Below are positions 9,129-18,212 of a DNA stretch of 64,000 bases, in pieces. Location: positions 1 to 64,000 of the forward strand of contig JAHFQJ010000007.1 in assembly GCA_023266335.1 (NCBI GenBank), in the 5' to 3' direction. Positions within the stretch are counted from its first letter, which is position 1, and each line of letters opens with the position of its first letter. Position numbers and translations under genes: made by a program. The stretch comes from Burkholderiaceae bacterium. Lineage in GTDB: Bacteria > Pseudomonadota > Gammaproteobacteria > Burkholderiales > Burkholderiaceae. The notes under the pieces are model-generated. The model was given only the letters and a program-made list of their open reading frames with translations, made no database searches and had not been told where the DNA came from.

Positions 9129-9932
9129 ATGGTTTCATTTTCAGGTAAAAATACGGGTGTTCAGATAGGGAATAATTCTGGGAGTATTAATTTTGTATCA
9201 ACGGGGGAGGCAGGGCAGACAGGGTTGGCTTACAGTGGGGAGGATGTCAGTAAAAAAGAACGATATAATTATGATTTTTCTGGTGTAAATCTATCAGGTA
9301 AAAAATTGATAGGAGTCTTTAATGGAAATTTTAAGAATTGTGATTTATCAGAAGCCAAATTAAGCGGATTGTTTAAAGGTAATTTTAGAGGATGTGATTT
9401 ATCAGGAGCAAAACTAACTAATATATTTAATGGAAATTTTGAGGATTGTAATTTATCAGGAGCCGAATTAAGCGGAGTGTTTGAAGGTAATTTTAGGGGA
9501 TGTCGTGTTAATAAAAATACGCAAAAAACAGGTGATTTTGCAGGACAAACAACTGGTGAAATATTTTTAGATAAAACTTTAGATGGTCGTTCGGAATATA
9601 ATGACAATCCTCCATCATACAAAGAAGCGACTGCAAATAGTCCACAAAGTAATAGTGATATACCAGCTTCGACTCCAAATTATATACAAACCGTTTCTGA
9701 ATCATCATCTGGATCGAATATAACATTTTCAAATGGTAAGAAATTTTCTGCACAGAATTCAGTCAACACGCTTAATTCAGGCGGAGAAAGTACCGTATAT
9801 ATGAATAATGGTTCTAAATTTACTTATGGCGGAAAAGAATATAACAAAAAAAATTATCCAAATGGTTTAACTATTGACGGCATAAAGTTTGAATTTAAAC
9901 ATATGGATAGTAATATAAATTTTTGGGCTTAA
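9129..9932 (+). CDS. Repeat-containing protein with PPSY motif, candidate effector
   Basis: A 267-residue protein without signal peptide, with a good AAAGGA ribosome site. Residues 54-125 are four perfect-length 18-residue repeats of the pattern (N/D)LSGxKLxGxFxGNFxxC, resembling pentapeptide-type right-handed beta-helix repeats (two NLSGx-like steps per unit). A PPSY motif at residues 161-164 sits in NPPSYKEAT, the form that WW domains of eukaryotic proteins bind. The C-terminal half is rich in Ser, Asn, Gly and Lys. No enzyme domain is recognised. It is a lone gene on the + strand between mnmA and a convergent operon. A host-interaction role is inferred, not shown. Confidence 0.55.
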   Translation: MVSFSGKNTGVQIGNNSGSINFVSTGEAGQTGLAYSGEDVSKKERYNYDFSGVNLSGKKLIGVFNGNFKNCDLSEAKLSGLFKGNFRGCDLSGAKLTNIFNGNFEDCNLSGAELSGVFEGNFRGCRVNKNTQKTGDFAGQTTGEIFLDKTLDGRSEYNDNPPSYKEATANSPQSNSDIPASTPNYIQTVSESSSGSNITFSNGKKFSAQNSVNTLNSGGESTVYMNNGSKFTYGGKEYNKKNYPNGLTIDGIKFEFKHMDSNINFWA

Positions 9933-9981
9933 ATTTTTCTAGATTTTCTATTTTGGCAGGAATAACCTGATATTTGAAATA

Positions 9982-10938
9982 TCATTGTATGCTCTCAAAG
10001 CTATCCTGAATGCCAAAATAAAACCATTCTCCGCCATTATCAGCATTTAATTTAGGTAAAAGAATATAACCATTTTCTTTTGCCTTAATTTCTAAGCCAT
10101 CATAACGGTAAGCTAAAATTTGGTTTTTAGCTACTGCCTCAAAATGTTTCCATGGTTTAGATAATTTATCGCCCTCATTTTCTTTATAAAATACGTTTTG
10201 CATGTGTATGCATAACACATTGTTTTCATTTTGGCTATGAATATTATTTTGTATCAAATTTTCATATGAAAACTGTGCATAAACTGAGCTGGATTCGTCT
10301 AACATATCAAAATATATCAAGCTTTTTACAATAGCTTCATAAGCTTTATGCGGGGCAGTTAAAGACAAATGCTGACCGCATTCAAGCGTAACAGCGGTTA
10401 TATTCTGCAGTCTGGCATATTCAGTTGTGCCTTGAGATTCTCGGTTATCTTTTTCATTCCCCTCGTTGTTTTCTGCATTATTAAAGGCTTGCTGCCAGCC
10501 GTAAATAAAATTTTTTACCCCAATATTTTGAGCATAATCAATTTCTTTTTTGTCATTACCGCTAATAAATATAAAGGCTTCTTCTTTTGTATCAGTCTGT
10601 GAAGCGTAAGAATGCAAGTCTAGTAAAAAATCACCTTTATCAATAAAATCACATATTATAGGGTCTAAATAATCTTCATAATCTTTTTTTATAACTTTTT
10701 TATATAAATGGCGGTTTAAATTTCTTTCAATAAATCTTACATTTTCTTGATAAGCTTTAGGGTTGGCAATCGGCATTAAATGTAAACTGCCTTTTTTTAG
10801 TTTTATATCCCCATTTTCAAGTTCTTGTATAATTTTATTAATTGCAATAGTACCGCATTTTTCATTACCATGCACAGCACCCATTACACATAAAGAATGA
10901 CCTTCATGTATAGTTTCATAGCTAATTGTTTTTATCAT
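9982..10938 (-). CDS. Succinylglutamate desuccinylase/aspartoacylase-family zinc deacylase
   Basis: A 318-residue member of the AstE/AspA M14-like family, which removes an acyl group from an N-acyl amino acid. The zinc ligands are visible: His23 and Glu26 in GAVHGNEKCGT, and His109 in LLDLHSYA. The substrate-binding ERNLNR (71-76) corresponds to the family RDLNR, and VTLECGQH near residue 183 carries the catalytic glutamate. It lies 17 nt downstream of the PLP-dependent decarboxylase on the same strand, so the two are probably co-transcribed and act in one pathway. Substrate unknown. Confidence 0.8.
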   Translation of the reverse strand: MIKTISYETIHEGHSLCVMGAVHGNEKCGTIAINKIIQELENGDIKLKKGSLHLMPIANPKAYQENVRFIERNLNRHLYKKVIKKDYEDYLDPIICDFIDKGDFLLDLHSYASQTDTKEEAFIFISGNDKKEIDYAQNIGVKNFIYGWQQAFNNAENNEGNEKDNRESQGTTEYARLQNITAVTLECGQHLSLTAPHKAYEAIVKSLIYFDMLDESSSVYAQFSYENLIQNNIHSQNENNVLCIHMQNVFYKENEGDKLSKPWKHFEAVAKNQILAYRYDGLEIKAKENGYILLPKLNADNGGEWFYFGIQDSFESIQ

Positions 10939-10955
10939 ATTTTTAAAATAAATAA

Positions 10956-12167
10956 CTAAATGATTAGAATTTCTTCTGGTTTATAATGACTTAAAAAATC
11001 TGTATGCGACATGGATAACCCGTAAGCTCCAGCTAAGCAAAACACCGCAATATCTCCAATATCTGCATTTTCTAAATATAAATCTTTTGCTACTTTATCT
11101 GCCGTATTACATAGCGGACCGCCAATAAAGACTTGCTCTTTAGTTACTTGTGATTGAGTATCAAATATTTTTGGCTGATTCATTTCAATTATTTCAACTG
11201 GATGATTAATAGATAATGCAGCTGGTCTTCTAAAATGATTAGTACCGCCAGCAGTAATTACTTGCTTGATACCGCGGCTGTCTTTTATATCAATGATTTC
11301 CGTGCAGTACCAGCCCGAATCTGCGGTTAAATAGCGTCCCAGTTCCAGTACAAATGACCGGTTTTGAAAATTATATTCTTGAATGAGCTCCTTTAAGCCT
11401 TGTGCATAAAGTTCTGGGGAAAAGTTTTTACCTTTTTGTAAATAATCTATGCCAAACCCGCCGCCAAAATCAATAATCTCACATTTTATATGAGGGAATT
11501 TTTCTTCAATCTGCTTAGATAATTTAAATACTAATTTGCAGTTAGTTAATAAATCATCAACACTTAAAACCCCTGAAGCAGCATAAACATGTAAACCTTG
11601 AAATTTTAAATTAGACAAACTGCTGATAATTGGTAAATAATCGATTAATTTTTCTTCATCAATGCCTAATTTTTTTGAGCCGCCCGAGAAATTTGCTTGA
11701 GCGTCATGAATATCAAAATCTGCATTAATACGAATTAATATATTTTGAATTTTATTATATTTAACCGCAATTTGATTAAGACGATAGGCTTCGGCTAATG
11801 ATTCTATATGTACAGTTTTTAAGCCGTGTTTTACACTCCATTCAAGCTCTTCCGGAGATTTACCCGGACCTGTAAAAATTATTTCATCTGCACTAAAACC
11901 TGCTTCAAAGCATTTCATGCCTTCACCAAGGCTAGCAATTTCAATACCTTTAACACCTGCATTTTTTGCAGTTTTTAAAAAGTAACTATGTGGATTTGCC
12001 TTCATCGCATAAAATATGTCTACGCCTGCAGGCATAATTTGTTTTAAATGCTGAATTTTATTATACATATATGAGGTGTCATATATATAAAAACTACGTT
12101 TGCCTTGTTGTACCTGCTGTTGATAAACTTCTTTAATTTTTGATTTTATATATTGCGGTATCAGCAT
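10956..12167 (-). CDS. Type III PLP-dependent amino acid decarboxylase
   Basis: A 403-residue alanine-racemase-fold decarboxylase of the ornithine/diaminopimelate type. Lys56 in YAMKANPH binds PLP; EIASLGEG, FTGPGKSPEEL, the glycine-rich IDFGGGFGIDY and the C-terminal GGPLCNTADK plus the GAYGLSMSHTDFLSH end are all present. The C-terminal pattern is closer to the BtrK / exosortase-associated subgroup than to classical LysA, so the substrate may be an acylated or carrier-bound amino acid. The deacylase gene 17 nt downstream fits that idea. Diaminopimelate decarboxylase remains an alternative. Confidence 0.8.
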   Translation of the reverse strand: MLIPQYIKSKIKEVYQQQVQQGKRSFYIYDTSYMYNKIQHLKQIMPAGVDIFYAMKANPHSYFLKTAKNAGVKGIEIASLGEGMKCFEAGFSADEIIFTGPGKSPEELEWSVKHGLKTVHIESLAEAYRLNQIAVKYNKIQNILIRINADFDIHDAQANFSGGSKKLGIDEEKLIDYLPIISSLSNLKFQGLHVYAASGVLSVDDLLTNCKLVFKLSKQIEEKFPHIKCEIIDFGGGFGIDYLQKGKNFSPELYAQGLKELIQEYNFQNRSFVLELGRYLTADSGWYCTEIIDIKDSRGIKQVITAGGTNHFRRPAALSINHPVEIIEMNQPKIFDTQSQVTKEQVFIGGPLCNTADKVAKDLYLENADIGDIAVFCLAGAYGLSMSHTDFLSHYKPEEILII

Positions 12168-12181
12168 AATGTACTTTCCAT

Positions 12182-13057
12182 TTATATTTTATTGATTTCA
12201 TTTATTGTAAGACCAGTTAACTTAGAAATAACAGGAATTTCTATACCCTCTTTTTTCATAGTTTTAGCTACTTCAATCTTGCCTTCAATTTTTCCTTCAA
12301 CCCTGCCTTCAGCTCTACCTTTAACAAAATTTTGTGCTTCAATATTATGTAAATCCCGATAATAGGTAATACTGGCGTTATATTTGCTTCTTTCTTTACT
12401 GGATAGTTTTAAAATATTAGCTTTTGTAAAAAAATCTTCAAATAACTTTTCGCTTAATTCTTTCGGCATACACTGTAGTTTAGATAAATGATTCAAAATA
12501 TATAACCATTTATCTTGCCTTGAGCTTTTTTTGGTAATATTTTTATTAAATATTTGGCATTCTATAAATGCAAAATTTAGTTCTTCTATAACCGTGTCGT
12601 GTGTTTCTATATCTAATATTTTGGCTTTAGTTATGCATTTATTCTGATTATCATCTAAATTAAAATTTAGTATGCCAATGCAGTATACTGGACTTAGTTT
12701 AAAATCCCATTTGCCTTTAGGTGCTTGTTCTGTAATGGCAAATGTACTATAGAATAGGCTGCGCTGTTTGAAATAATCCTGCTTTACCTTTTGTAATTCA
12801 ATGATAAATTTACTTCCATCTTGCCCTTTGCAGTATAAATCAAACACAACATTTCTATCTATCTGCTTGTTGCCTAAATGTTCATTTTTATGGTAGCTTA
12901 GCTCTTTTATATTTGGAATGAAATCTGCAAATACGCTGTTTAGAAAATCAATCAGATATTCCTTGCTGTCTTCTTCTCCAAATAGTTTTTTAAATCCATA
13001 ATCAGTAAATGGATCCATATACACTTCGTTAATTGTGTTTTCTATTTCTAATGACAT
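12182..13057 (-). CDS. Rpn-family recombination-promoting nuclease / PD-(D/E)XK transposase-like protein
   Basis: A 291-residue protein that begins with the family signature MDPFTDYGFKKLFGEE (from residue 15) and carries the nuclease core FIIELQKVKQDYFKQRSLFY, where ELQ is the PD-(D/E)XK catalytic strand. The C-terminus has the typical charged degenerate repeat GRAEGRVEGKIEGKIE at about residues 247-262. Such proteins are often multicopy and are linked to RecA-independent DNA transfer in E. coli. It ends 14 nt upstream of the decarboxylase gene on the same strand but is unlikely to be functionally related. It appears intact. Confidence 0.85.
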   Translation of the reverse strand: MSLEIENTINEVYMDPFTDYGFKKLFGEEDSKEYLIDFLNSVFADFIPNIKELSYHKNEHLGNKQIDRNVVFDLYCKGQDGSKFIIELQKVKQDYFKQRSLFYSTFAITEQAPKGKWDFKLSPVYCIGILNFNLDDNQNKCITKAKILDIETHDTVIEELNFAFIECQIFNKNITKKSSRQDKWLYILNHLSKLQCMPKELSEKLFEDFFTKANILKLSSKERSKYNASITYYRDLHNIEAQNFVKGRAEGRVEGKIEGKIEVAKTMKKEGIEIPVISKLTGLTINEINKI

Positions 13058-13125
13058 ATTTTATGCAGAATTTTTATTGCTATATTATATTGTATAGCAA
13101 ATTTAAATTGAATTAAATTATAAAT

Positions 13126-14280
13126 TTATGGAATATTTACAGTAACTGCTAAATCATTCCTGTGAATTGCCTCACTAGCATAGCTGTAGCCTAATATATC
13201 AGCAATTTGATTTGATGTATGTTTTGCAATCAGTTTAGTTTCAGTGCTGTTATATTGACTAATACCGCGGGCTATTTCTTCACCTTTATAATAACATGCA
13301 ATTACATCTCCCCGATTAAAACTTCCATGTACACTTATAATACCTATGGGCAATAATGATTTTCCCTGCTGTAGAGCTTTAGCTGCACCTTCATCAATAT
13401 TTAAATGTCCATTTAATTTTAAATGGTCTCTCATCCACTGCTTACGTGCATTATTTTTGCTTTGCCCAGCGATTAATAATGAACCGTGTGGAATACCGTC
13501 AAATAATTCTAATAAAATATTTTCCTGTCTTCCATAAGCAATACAGGTATGTATGCCGTTTTGTGAAGCTCTTTGAGCTGCTAAAACCTTAGTTAACATG
13601 CCGCCTGTTCCGATTATGCTGCCGGCTGCCCCTGCACATGCAGCTAAATTTTTATCTTGTGCATAGGCATATTCAATTAATTTTGCTTCTGAATTTAATC
13701 TTGGGTCAGCGGTATAAATACCTTTTTGGTCAGTCAATATGCATAAAATATCTGCATCGATTAAGCTGGAGACTAATGCTCCCAGTGTATCATTATCGCC
13801 AAAACGGATTTCATCTGTAACAATTGCATCATTTTCATTGATAACCGGCACAATATTCATATCTAATAATGTACTTAAAGTACCGCGTATATTTAAATAA
13901 CGCTCTCTGTCGCTAAAATCTGCATGAGTTAATAATACTTGTGCTGATTTTAAATTATACGGCTTAAATAATACTTGATACATATGCATTAATTTCATTT
14001 GCCCTACAGCTGAAACTGCCTGCAAGTCATGCGTTTGCTTAGGTCTTTGACTAATTCCGGTTTCTGCCATACCGCAAGCGACAGCACCTGAACTTACGAT
14101 GATTACATCAATATTTTTTGCATGTAAAACTTGAATTTGTTTGGCTAAATTATTTAATAATTTTTCATCTATGCCAATGCCGTCATTGGTAATTAAGCTT
14201 GAACCAAGTTTAATTACTATGCGTTTAGCTTGCAAAAATGGATTAATAAGTTCTGCAGATGTTATTAGCGATATTTTCAT
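13126..14280 (-). CDS. proB: Glutamate 5-kinase
   Basis: First step of proline biosynthesis: ATP-dependent phosphorylation of glutamate. The amino acid kinase domain covers about residues 18-270, with VIKLGSSLI at 22-30, VSSGAVACGM near 62-71, VINENDAIVTDEIRFGDND near 147-165 and GTGGMLTK near 224-231. A PUA domain follows at about 290-370 (GAAKALQQGKSLLPIGI). It has 384 residues, the full two-domain form. The usual neighbours obgE and proA are absent from the window. Confidence 0.95.
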   Translation of the reverse strand: MKISLITSAELINPFLQAKRIVIKLGSSLITNDGIGIDEKLLNNLAKQIQVLHAKNIDVIIVSSGAVACGMAETGISQRPKQTHDLQAVSAVGQMKLMHMYQVLFKPYNLKSAQVLLTHADFSDRERYLNIRGTLSTLLDMNIVPVINENDAIVTDEIRFGDNDTLGALVSSLIDADILCILTDQKGIYTADPRLNSEAKLIEYAYAQDKNLAACAGAAGSIIGTGGMLTKVLAAQRASQNGIHTCIAYGRQENILLELFDGIPHGSLLIAGQSKNNARKQWMRDHLKLNGHLNIDEGAAKALQQGKSLLPIGIISVHGSFNRGDVIACYYKGEEIARGISQYNSTETKLIAKHTSNQIADILGYSYASEAIHRNDLAVTVNIP

Positions 14281-14318
14281 TCTATGTAATAGTCTAATGA
14301 GAATTTGAGCTTTTATTA

Positions 14319-14472
14319 TATACTAATTGGATTTCAATTTGCGAACTTCGCTTAGTTGCTGTCAAAATTGTTGTTCGCAGGCTCACGGCTTCGTCCCTAA
14401 TGTACTAACACGTACATAGTCGTCGTAATTTATTCCTGCCGGCTCGCCGTAAAATGAGGTGCAATTAGTATA
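14319..14472 (+). repeat. Dispersed intergenic element, family A, copy 1
   Basis: A 154-bp element bounded by perfect 11-bp terminal inverted repeats TATACTAATTG and CAATTAGTATA. The interior is GC-richer than its surroundings (GTTCGCAGGCTCACGGCTTC). Related copies lie at 43665-43795 (opposite orientation) and 51312-51456. There is no coding capacity. It resembles a MITE, that is, a short non-autonomous element. It accounts for most of the 315-bp gap between proB and the DUF486 gene. Confidence 0.8.
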
Positions 14473-14595
14473 GCATATAGATAAAGTATTTGACCTGACT
14501 TATTCATATGAAATAATAAGTTAATTATTCATTCTAATACAAAATAAATCCTAATTAAATTATAATATACAATTATTCTTATTCATATATATTTT

Positions 14596-14940
14596 ATGCA
14601 GTATAAACTAGGGTTAAGTATTTTATTATTATGTTTAAGCAATGTATTTATGACATTTGCATGGTATTCTCATCTAAAAGAATTAAATAATAAACATTGG
14701 ATTATAGCTGCTTTAGTTAGTTGGGGTATTGCTTTATTTGAGTATTTACTTCAGGTTCCAGCTAACAGAATTGGTTTTAGTGTTATTTCGGTAGGACAGT
14801 TAAAAATTATTCAAGAAGTTATAAGTTTATCTGTATTTATACCATTTGCTATTTTGTATTTGAAAGAGCCATTTAAAATTAATTATGTATGGGCTGGCTT
14901 ATGCATGTTGGGGGCAGTATATTTTATGTTTAGGAAATAA
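14596..14940 (+). CDS. DUF486 (DMT-superfamily-like) small membrane protein
   Basis: A 114-residue inner membrane protein with four hydrophobic helices (about 5-24, 35-53, 70-88, 95-112). The sequence MTFAWYSHL, SWGIALFEYLLQVPANRIG and the C-terminal WAGLCMLGAVYFMFR are characteristic of DUF486. The family resembles half of a drug/metabolite transporter; its substrate is not known. A 7-bp inverted repeat ACACAGC/GCTGTGT (14941-14970) follows directly after the stop codon and may end the transcript. Confidence 0.8.
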   Translation: MQYKLGLSILLLCLSNVFMTFAWYSHLKELNNKHWIIAALVSWGIALFEYLLQVPANRIGFSVISVGQLKIIQEVISLSVFIPFAILYLKEPFKINYVWAGLCMLGAVYFMFRK

Positions 14941-15042
14941 ACACAGCCGGCTGAATTCAGATAGCTGTGTTATATATGCGTTGCCGATTAATAAATTACC
15001 ACACCTTTTTATTTAGTATAGAGTTTATTAATTAACAATATA

Positions 15043-15570
15043 TTACTTAGAAGAACCTGGTGAACTTTCAACAGATGCTGCACGGGCAGCTGCAGCTGAA
15101 GCAACTACAGGAGGATTCCATGCACATTCGCCTAAACGTACTAATTTAATATTACCTTTAGTTGACCAGCCGCCGTAGCCGCCGTCTTTTGTCCATTCTT
15201 CCCAATGACCATAACCTTCATTTGTAGAAGTTACTAATTCCCATCTCATGCTGTCATAACCGCCGTCTGTCCAGAAGTTACCAATCATTGCAACTTGGTC
15301 ACCTTCTTGTCTCCATCTGCCAATCCAGCGAGTGAAAGTTGTAGAATACCATGTTCCTACTGTGTTAGTACCTTCATTACCTGTTTGTTGAAAACAGATA
15401 TTTTGTGTAACTACTTGAGCGTGTCCTGTGCCTGTATCTTCATATTTAGTCATAGAATATAAAGTTCCATTTCCGCCAACAACAGGATCAACTGCTGGTA
15501 GATGTGGAGCAACAGCATAAGCTGATGACGCTGTTAATAAAGATATAATGAGTAGAGATAATTTTTTCAC
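15043..15570 (-). CDS. Exported Trp/Gly-rich protein of unknown function
   Basis: A 175-residue protein with a textbook Sec signal peptide (MKKLSLLIISLLTASSAYA, cleavage predicted after AYA at residue 19) and a strong ribosome site, AAGGAGAC. The mature part is rich in Trp, Gly, Thr and Tyr (for example FTRWIGRWRQEG, GYGHWEEWTKDGGYGGW), suggesting a beta-sheet periplasmic or secreted protein, with two cysteines that could form a disulfide. The C-terminus is Ala/Ser-rich. No family is recognised. Confidence 0.7.
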   Translation of the reverse strand: MKKLSLLIISLLTASSAYAVAPHLPAVDPVVGGNGTLYSMTKYEDTGTGHAQVVTQNICFQQTGNEGTNTVGTWYSTTFTRWIGRWRQEGDQVAMIGNFWTDGGYDSMRWELVTSTNEGYGHWEEWTKDGGYGGWSTKGNIKLVRLGECAWNPPVVASAAAARAASVESSPGSSK

Positions 15571-15830
15571 GTTTTGTCTCCTTCTTGGAATTTAAAAATA
15601 TTTGGTTATATTATATATATACATAATATATTCGAGTTAATTGTATATATATATTAAAAAATATGCAAGTTTGTTTTTTTGTCTTTTTATTATTAAAATG
15701 TAGCTATATTCATACAAAAATTCTTAATTATTGTAGCAATTTTGACATATGCGTTAATTTTAGATTAAATGTATAAAACTTCTATAATTAAAAATACTAA
15801 ATATGGAAATTACAGCTTTAAAAAATTATT

Positions 15831-17360
15831 ATGAATAAAAAACAGTTATTGCCAAACCCCAACTCTAAATCTAAAAATAATAAAATAGGGAACATTGATA
15901 ACAAACATGATGATGTAAAAATAAATTTTAATTCAAATAAAGAAAACTACGATGAAATGTTTAATAGCTGGAATAATTTTCAGGACGTTAAATCACACTA
16001 TCAAATTTTCTCTTCATGGATGCAGCAGCAGCAAAGTAATCATTTGCAGACTAGAAAAATTGAAGCTGAAGCAATGTTTAAAAAAGTTGGTATTACTTTT
16101 ACGGTCTATAATGATGCTGCAGGAAATGAAAGAACTATCCCGTTTGATTTAATACCTAGAATAATAAGCCAAAAAGAATGGCAAATTTTAGAAGCAGGTT
16201 TAATCCAAAGAGTCACAGCTTTAAATATGTTTTTGCATGATATATATAGTCATCAAAAAATTATTAAAGATAATATTATTTCTAAGCGCCATATATTTCA
16301 AAATAAACAGTTTACGCCGGAAATGATAGGTGTTGATATACCTAATAATATATACAGCCATATTTCAGGTATTGATATTATTAGAACGGAAGAGGGAAAG
16401 TTTTTTGTATTAGAAGATAATTTGAGAGTTCCGTCAGGCGTTTCATATATGCTTGAGAACCGCAGAATGATGATGAGGTTATTTCCTGATTTATTTTCAA
16501 GCTATAACACTATTTTACCGGTTGCTCATTATCCTGACTTATTATTGAAAACTTTATGCGAAAGTGCACCGAAATCATGTGAGGGTCAGCCTACAGTAGT
16601 GCTTTTAACTCCGGGTATGCATAATTCAGCATATTTTGAACATGCATTTTTAGCACAGCAAATGGGCATAAATTTGGTTGAAGGCAATGATTTATTTGTT
16701 AAAGATCATTTTGTCTATATGCGCACTACTCATGGTCCTAAGCGAATTGATGTAATTTACCGCAGAGTAGACGATAACTATCTTGATCCTTTAACTTTTT
16801 TTGACGGGTCTAGTTTAGGTATAGCCGGATTAATGTCGGTTTACAGAGCAGGACACGTTAATATTACTAATGCAGTCGGTACGGGCGTTGCAGATGATAA
16901 ATCTGTATATCCTTATGTACCTAAAATGATTAAATATTATTTAGATGAAACACCTATATTACATAATGTTGAAACATATGACTGTAGTAATGAAAAAGAA
17001 TTAGATTATGTATTGAATAATTTACATAAACTAGTAGTAAAAGAAATTCATGGTTCCGGTGGTTATGGAATGCTGGTTGGTCCAGCTGGCAGTAAAAATG
17101 AAATTCAGGATTTTAAATTTAAATTACTTGCTAATCCAAGTAATTATATTGCACAGCCAACCTTAAGTTTATCAACTTGCCCGACCTTAGTCGATGAGGG
17201 AATTGCACCTAGACATATAGATTTACGCCCGTTTGTACTAAGCGGAAAGCAAATTAATATGGTAGCGGGCGGTTTAACTAGAGTCGCAAAAGAAAACTCG
17301 TTAGTGGTAAACAGCAGTCAAGGCGGCGGTATCAAAGATACATGGGTTTTAGGAGCCTAG
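15831..17360 (+). CDS. Circularly permuted type 2 ATP-grasp protein
   Basis: A 509-residue member of the DUF404/DUF407 family, an ATP-grasp fold expected to form an amide or peptide bond. Visible family segments include MIGVDIPNNIYSHISGIDI (about 163-181), LEDNLRVPSGVSYMLENR (about 196-213), DVIYRRVDDNYLDPL (about 304-318), VKEIHGSGGYGMLVGP (about 403-418) and LRPFVLSG near 464. The first 40 residues are a Lys/Asn-rich extension. With the alpha-E protein and transglutaminase downstream it forms the conserved three-gene cluster of many proteobacteria, whose substrate has not been established. Here one extra gene separates it from alpha-E. Confidence 0.85.
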   Translation: MNKKQLLPNPNSKSKNNKIGNIDNKHDDVKINFNSNKENYDEMFNSWNNFQDVKSHYQIFSSWMQQQQSNHLQTRKIEAEAMFKKVGITFTVYNDAAGNERTIPFDLIPRIISQKEWQILEAGLIQRVTALNMFLHDIYSHQKIIKDNIISKRHIFQNKQFTPEMIGVDIPNNIYSHISGIDIIRTEEGKFFVLEDNLRVPSGVSYMLENRRMMMRLFPDLFSSYNTILPVAHYPDLLLKTLCESAPKSCEGQPTVVLLTPGMHNSAYFEHAFLAQQMGINLVEGNDLFVKDHFVYMRTTHGPKRIDVIYRRVDDNYLDPLTFFDGSSLGIAGLMSVYRAGHVNITNAVGTGVADDKSVYPYVPKMIKYYLDETPILHNVETYDCSNEKELDYVLNNLHKLVVKEIHGSGGYGMLVGPAGSKNEIQDFKFKLLANPSNYIAQPTLSLSTCPTLVDEGIAPRHIDLRPFVLSGKQINMVAGGLTRVAKENSLVVNSSQGGGIKDTWVLGA

Positions 17361-17432
17361 GGTAAATAATTATTTATTTTTGTGTAATTTAAATATAAAA
17401 TATAACATTATTTGGGTAATTTATGATTAAAT

Positions 17433-18110
17433 ATGTATCTAATCACAAACCATTTTTATAAAAATCCACCAAACACCCAAGGCACAAGTAGAAATACCGG
17501 TAATGTAGGGGAGGAAAATAATTTTAATTTGTCATCATGGGAAAAAGATTATGCAACACAATATAGCTTACATTCTAATAGCTTAGATCAAGGTGAAGAA
17601 GATATGGCGGGTGGCGGGTTAGTTTTAGCAAATCGAACTACCGAGACACAATTTCGTATTCAGCTGCATAAAGGAACTGACGGAGCATTACCTCCATTTG
17701 TATTGGCTAGAGGCGTTAAATTGACGGATGGAAGTGTACAGGAAATCATAGAAAAAAACAATGCACTTAGTTATGTGATGCAACAATGGGGTGCACCTAC
17801 TTATTTTTCTGCGTCTATGCCTGTTGCAATATCTTATGCATTGGGACAGGAAGAGAATTTTGCTTCAAATTTAAATTATAATAGTAAACCACCTTATCTA
17901 TATCAAACTAATCAATTATCGGCGGCAGTATTTCTTGTTCCTCCTGAATATGCAAGGTTTTATGCACCTATACAGACATCTGGCAAACTGTTACATGCTT
18001 TTGTTTTAAATTCAGATGAAAATCTTAATAATACTCCTATTTCTCAACATTGGCTAAAAGATAGAGTTCATTATTTTGTGCTATCATCTACAAAAAGTAT
18101 AGAGCATTAA
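17433..18110 (+). CDS. Unknown protein inserted in the ATP-grasp/alpha-E/transglutaminase cluster; possible ADP-ribosyltransferase-like fold
   Basis: A 225-residue soluble protein without signal peptide and with a low-complexity Asn/Ser-rich first 50 residues. The remainder has the order LARGVKL, YFSASMPVAISYAL, then FLVPPEYARFYAP. This loosely resembles the Arg / Ser-Thr-Ser plus helix / Glu pattern of ADP-ribosyltransferase toxins, but the match is weak and made by eye. It lies 72 nt after the ATP-grasp gene and 102 nt before alpha-E, on the same strand. Such a gene is not part of the standard cluster. It could be an inserted accessory gene or a substrate protein. Confidence 0.45.
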   Translation: MYLITNHFYKNPPNTQGTSRNTGNVGEENNFNLSSWEKDYATQYSLHSNSLDQGEEDMAGGGLVLANRTTETQFRIQLHKGTDGALPPFVLARGVKLTDGSVQEIIEKNNALSYVMQQWGAPTYFSASMPVAISYALGQEENFASNLNYNSKPPYLYQTNQLSAAVFLVPPEYARFYAPIQTSGKLLHAFVLNSDENLNNTPISQHWLKDRVHYFVLSSTKSIEH

Positions 18111-18212
18111 ACTAATCAGTTATGTGTTTAAATTCATACAAGTTGGAATATAAAATTAATATATAACAAAAAGCATGATAGTATATATTATTATTTATAA
18201 ATAATAATATAT

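Noticed and set aside
9269-9753. Minus-strand open frames within the repeat protein gene
   Set aside because: They mirror the repetitive coding strand; the plus-strand frame has a good ribosome site and regular protein repeats.
10956-12167. Calling the decarboxylase lysA
   Set aside because: The C-terminal pattern and the deacylase partner fit the BtrK-like subgroup at least as well; a substrate-specific symbol is not justified.
12182-13057. Rpn-family gene as a complete insertion sequence
   Set aside because: No terminal inverted repeats or target duplications were found; these proteins are not typical IS transposases.
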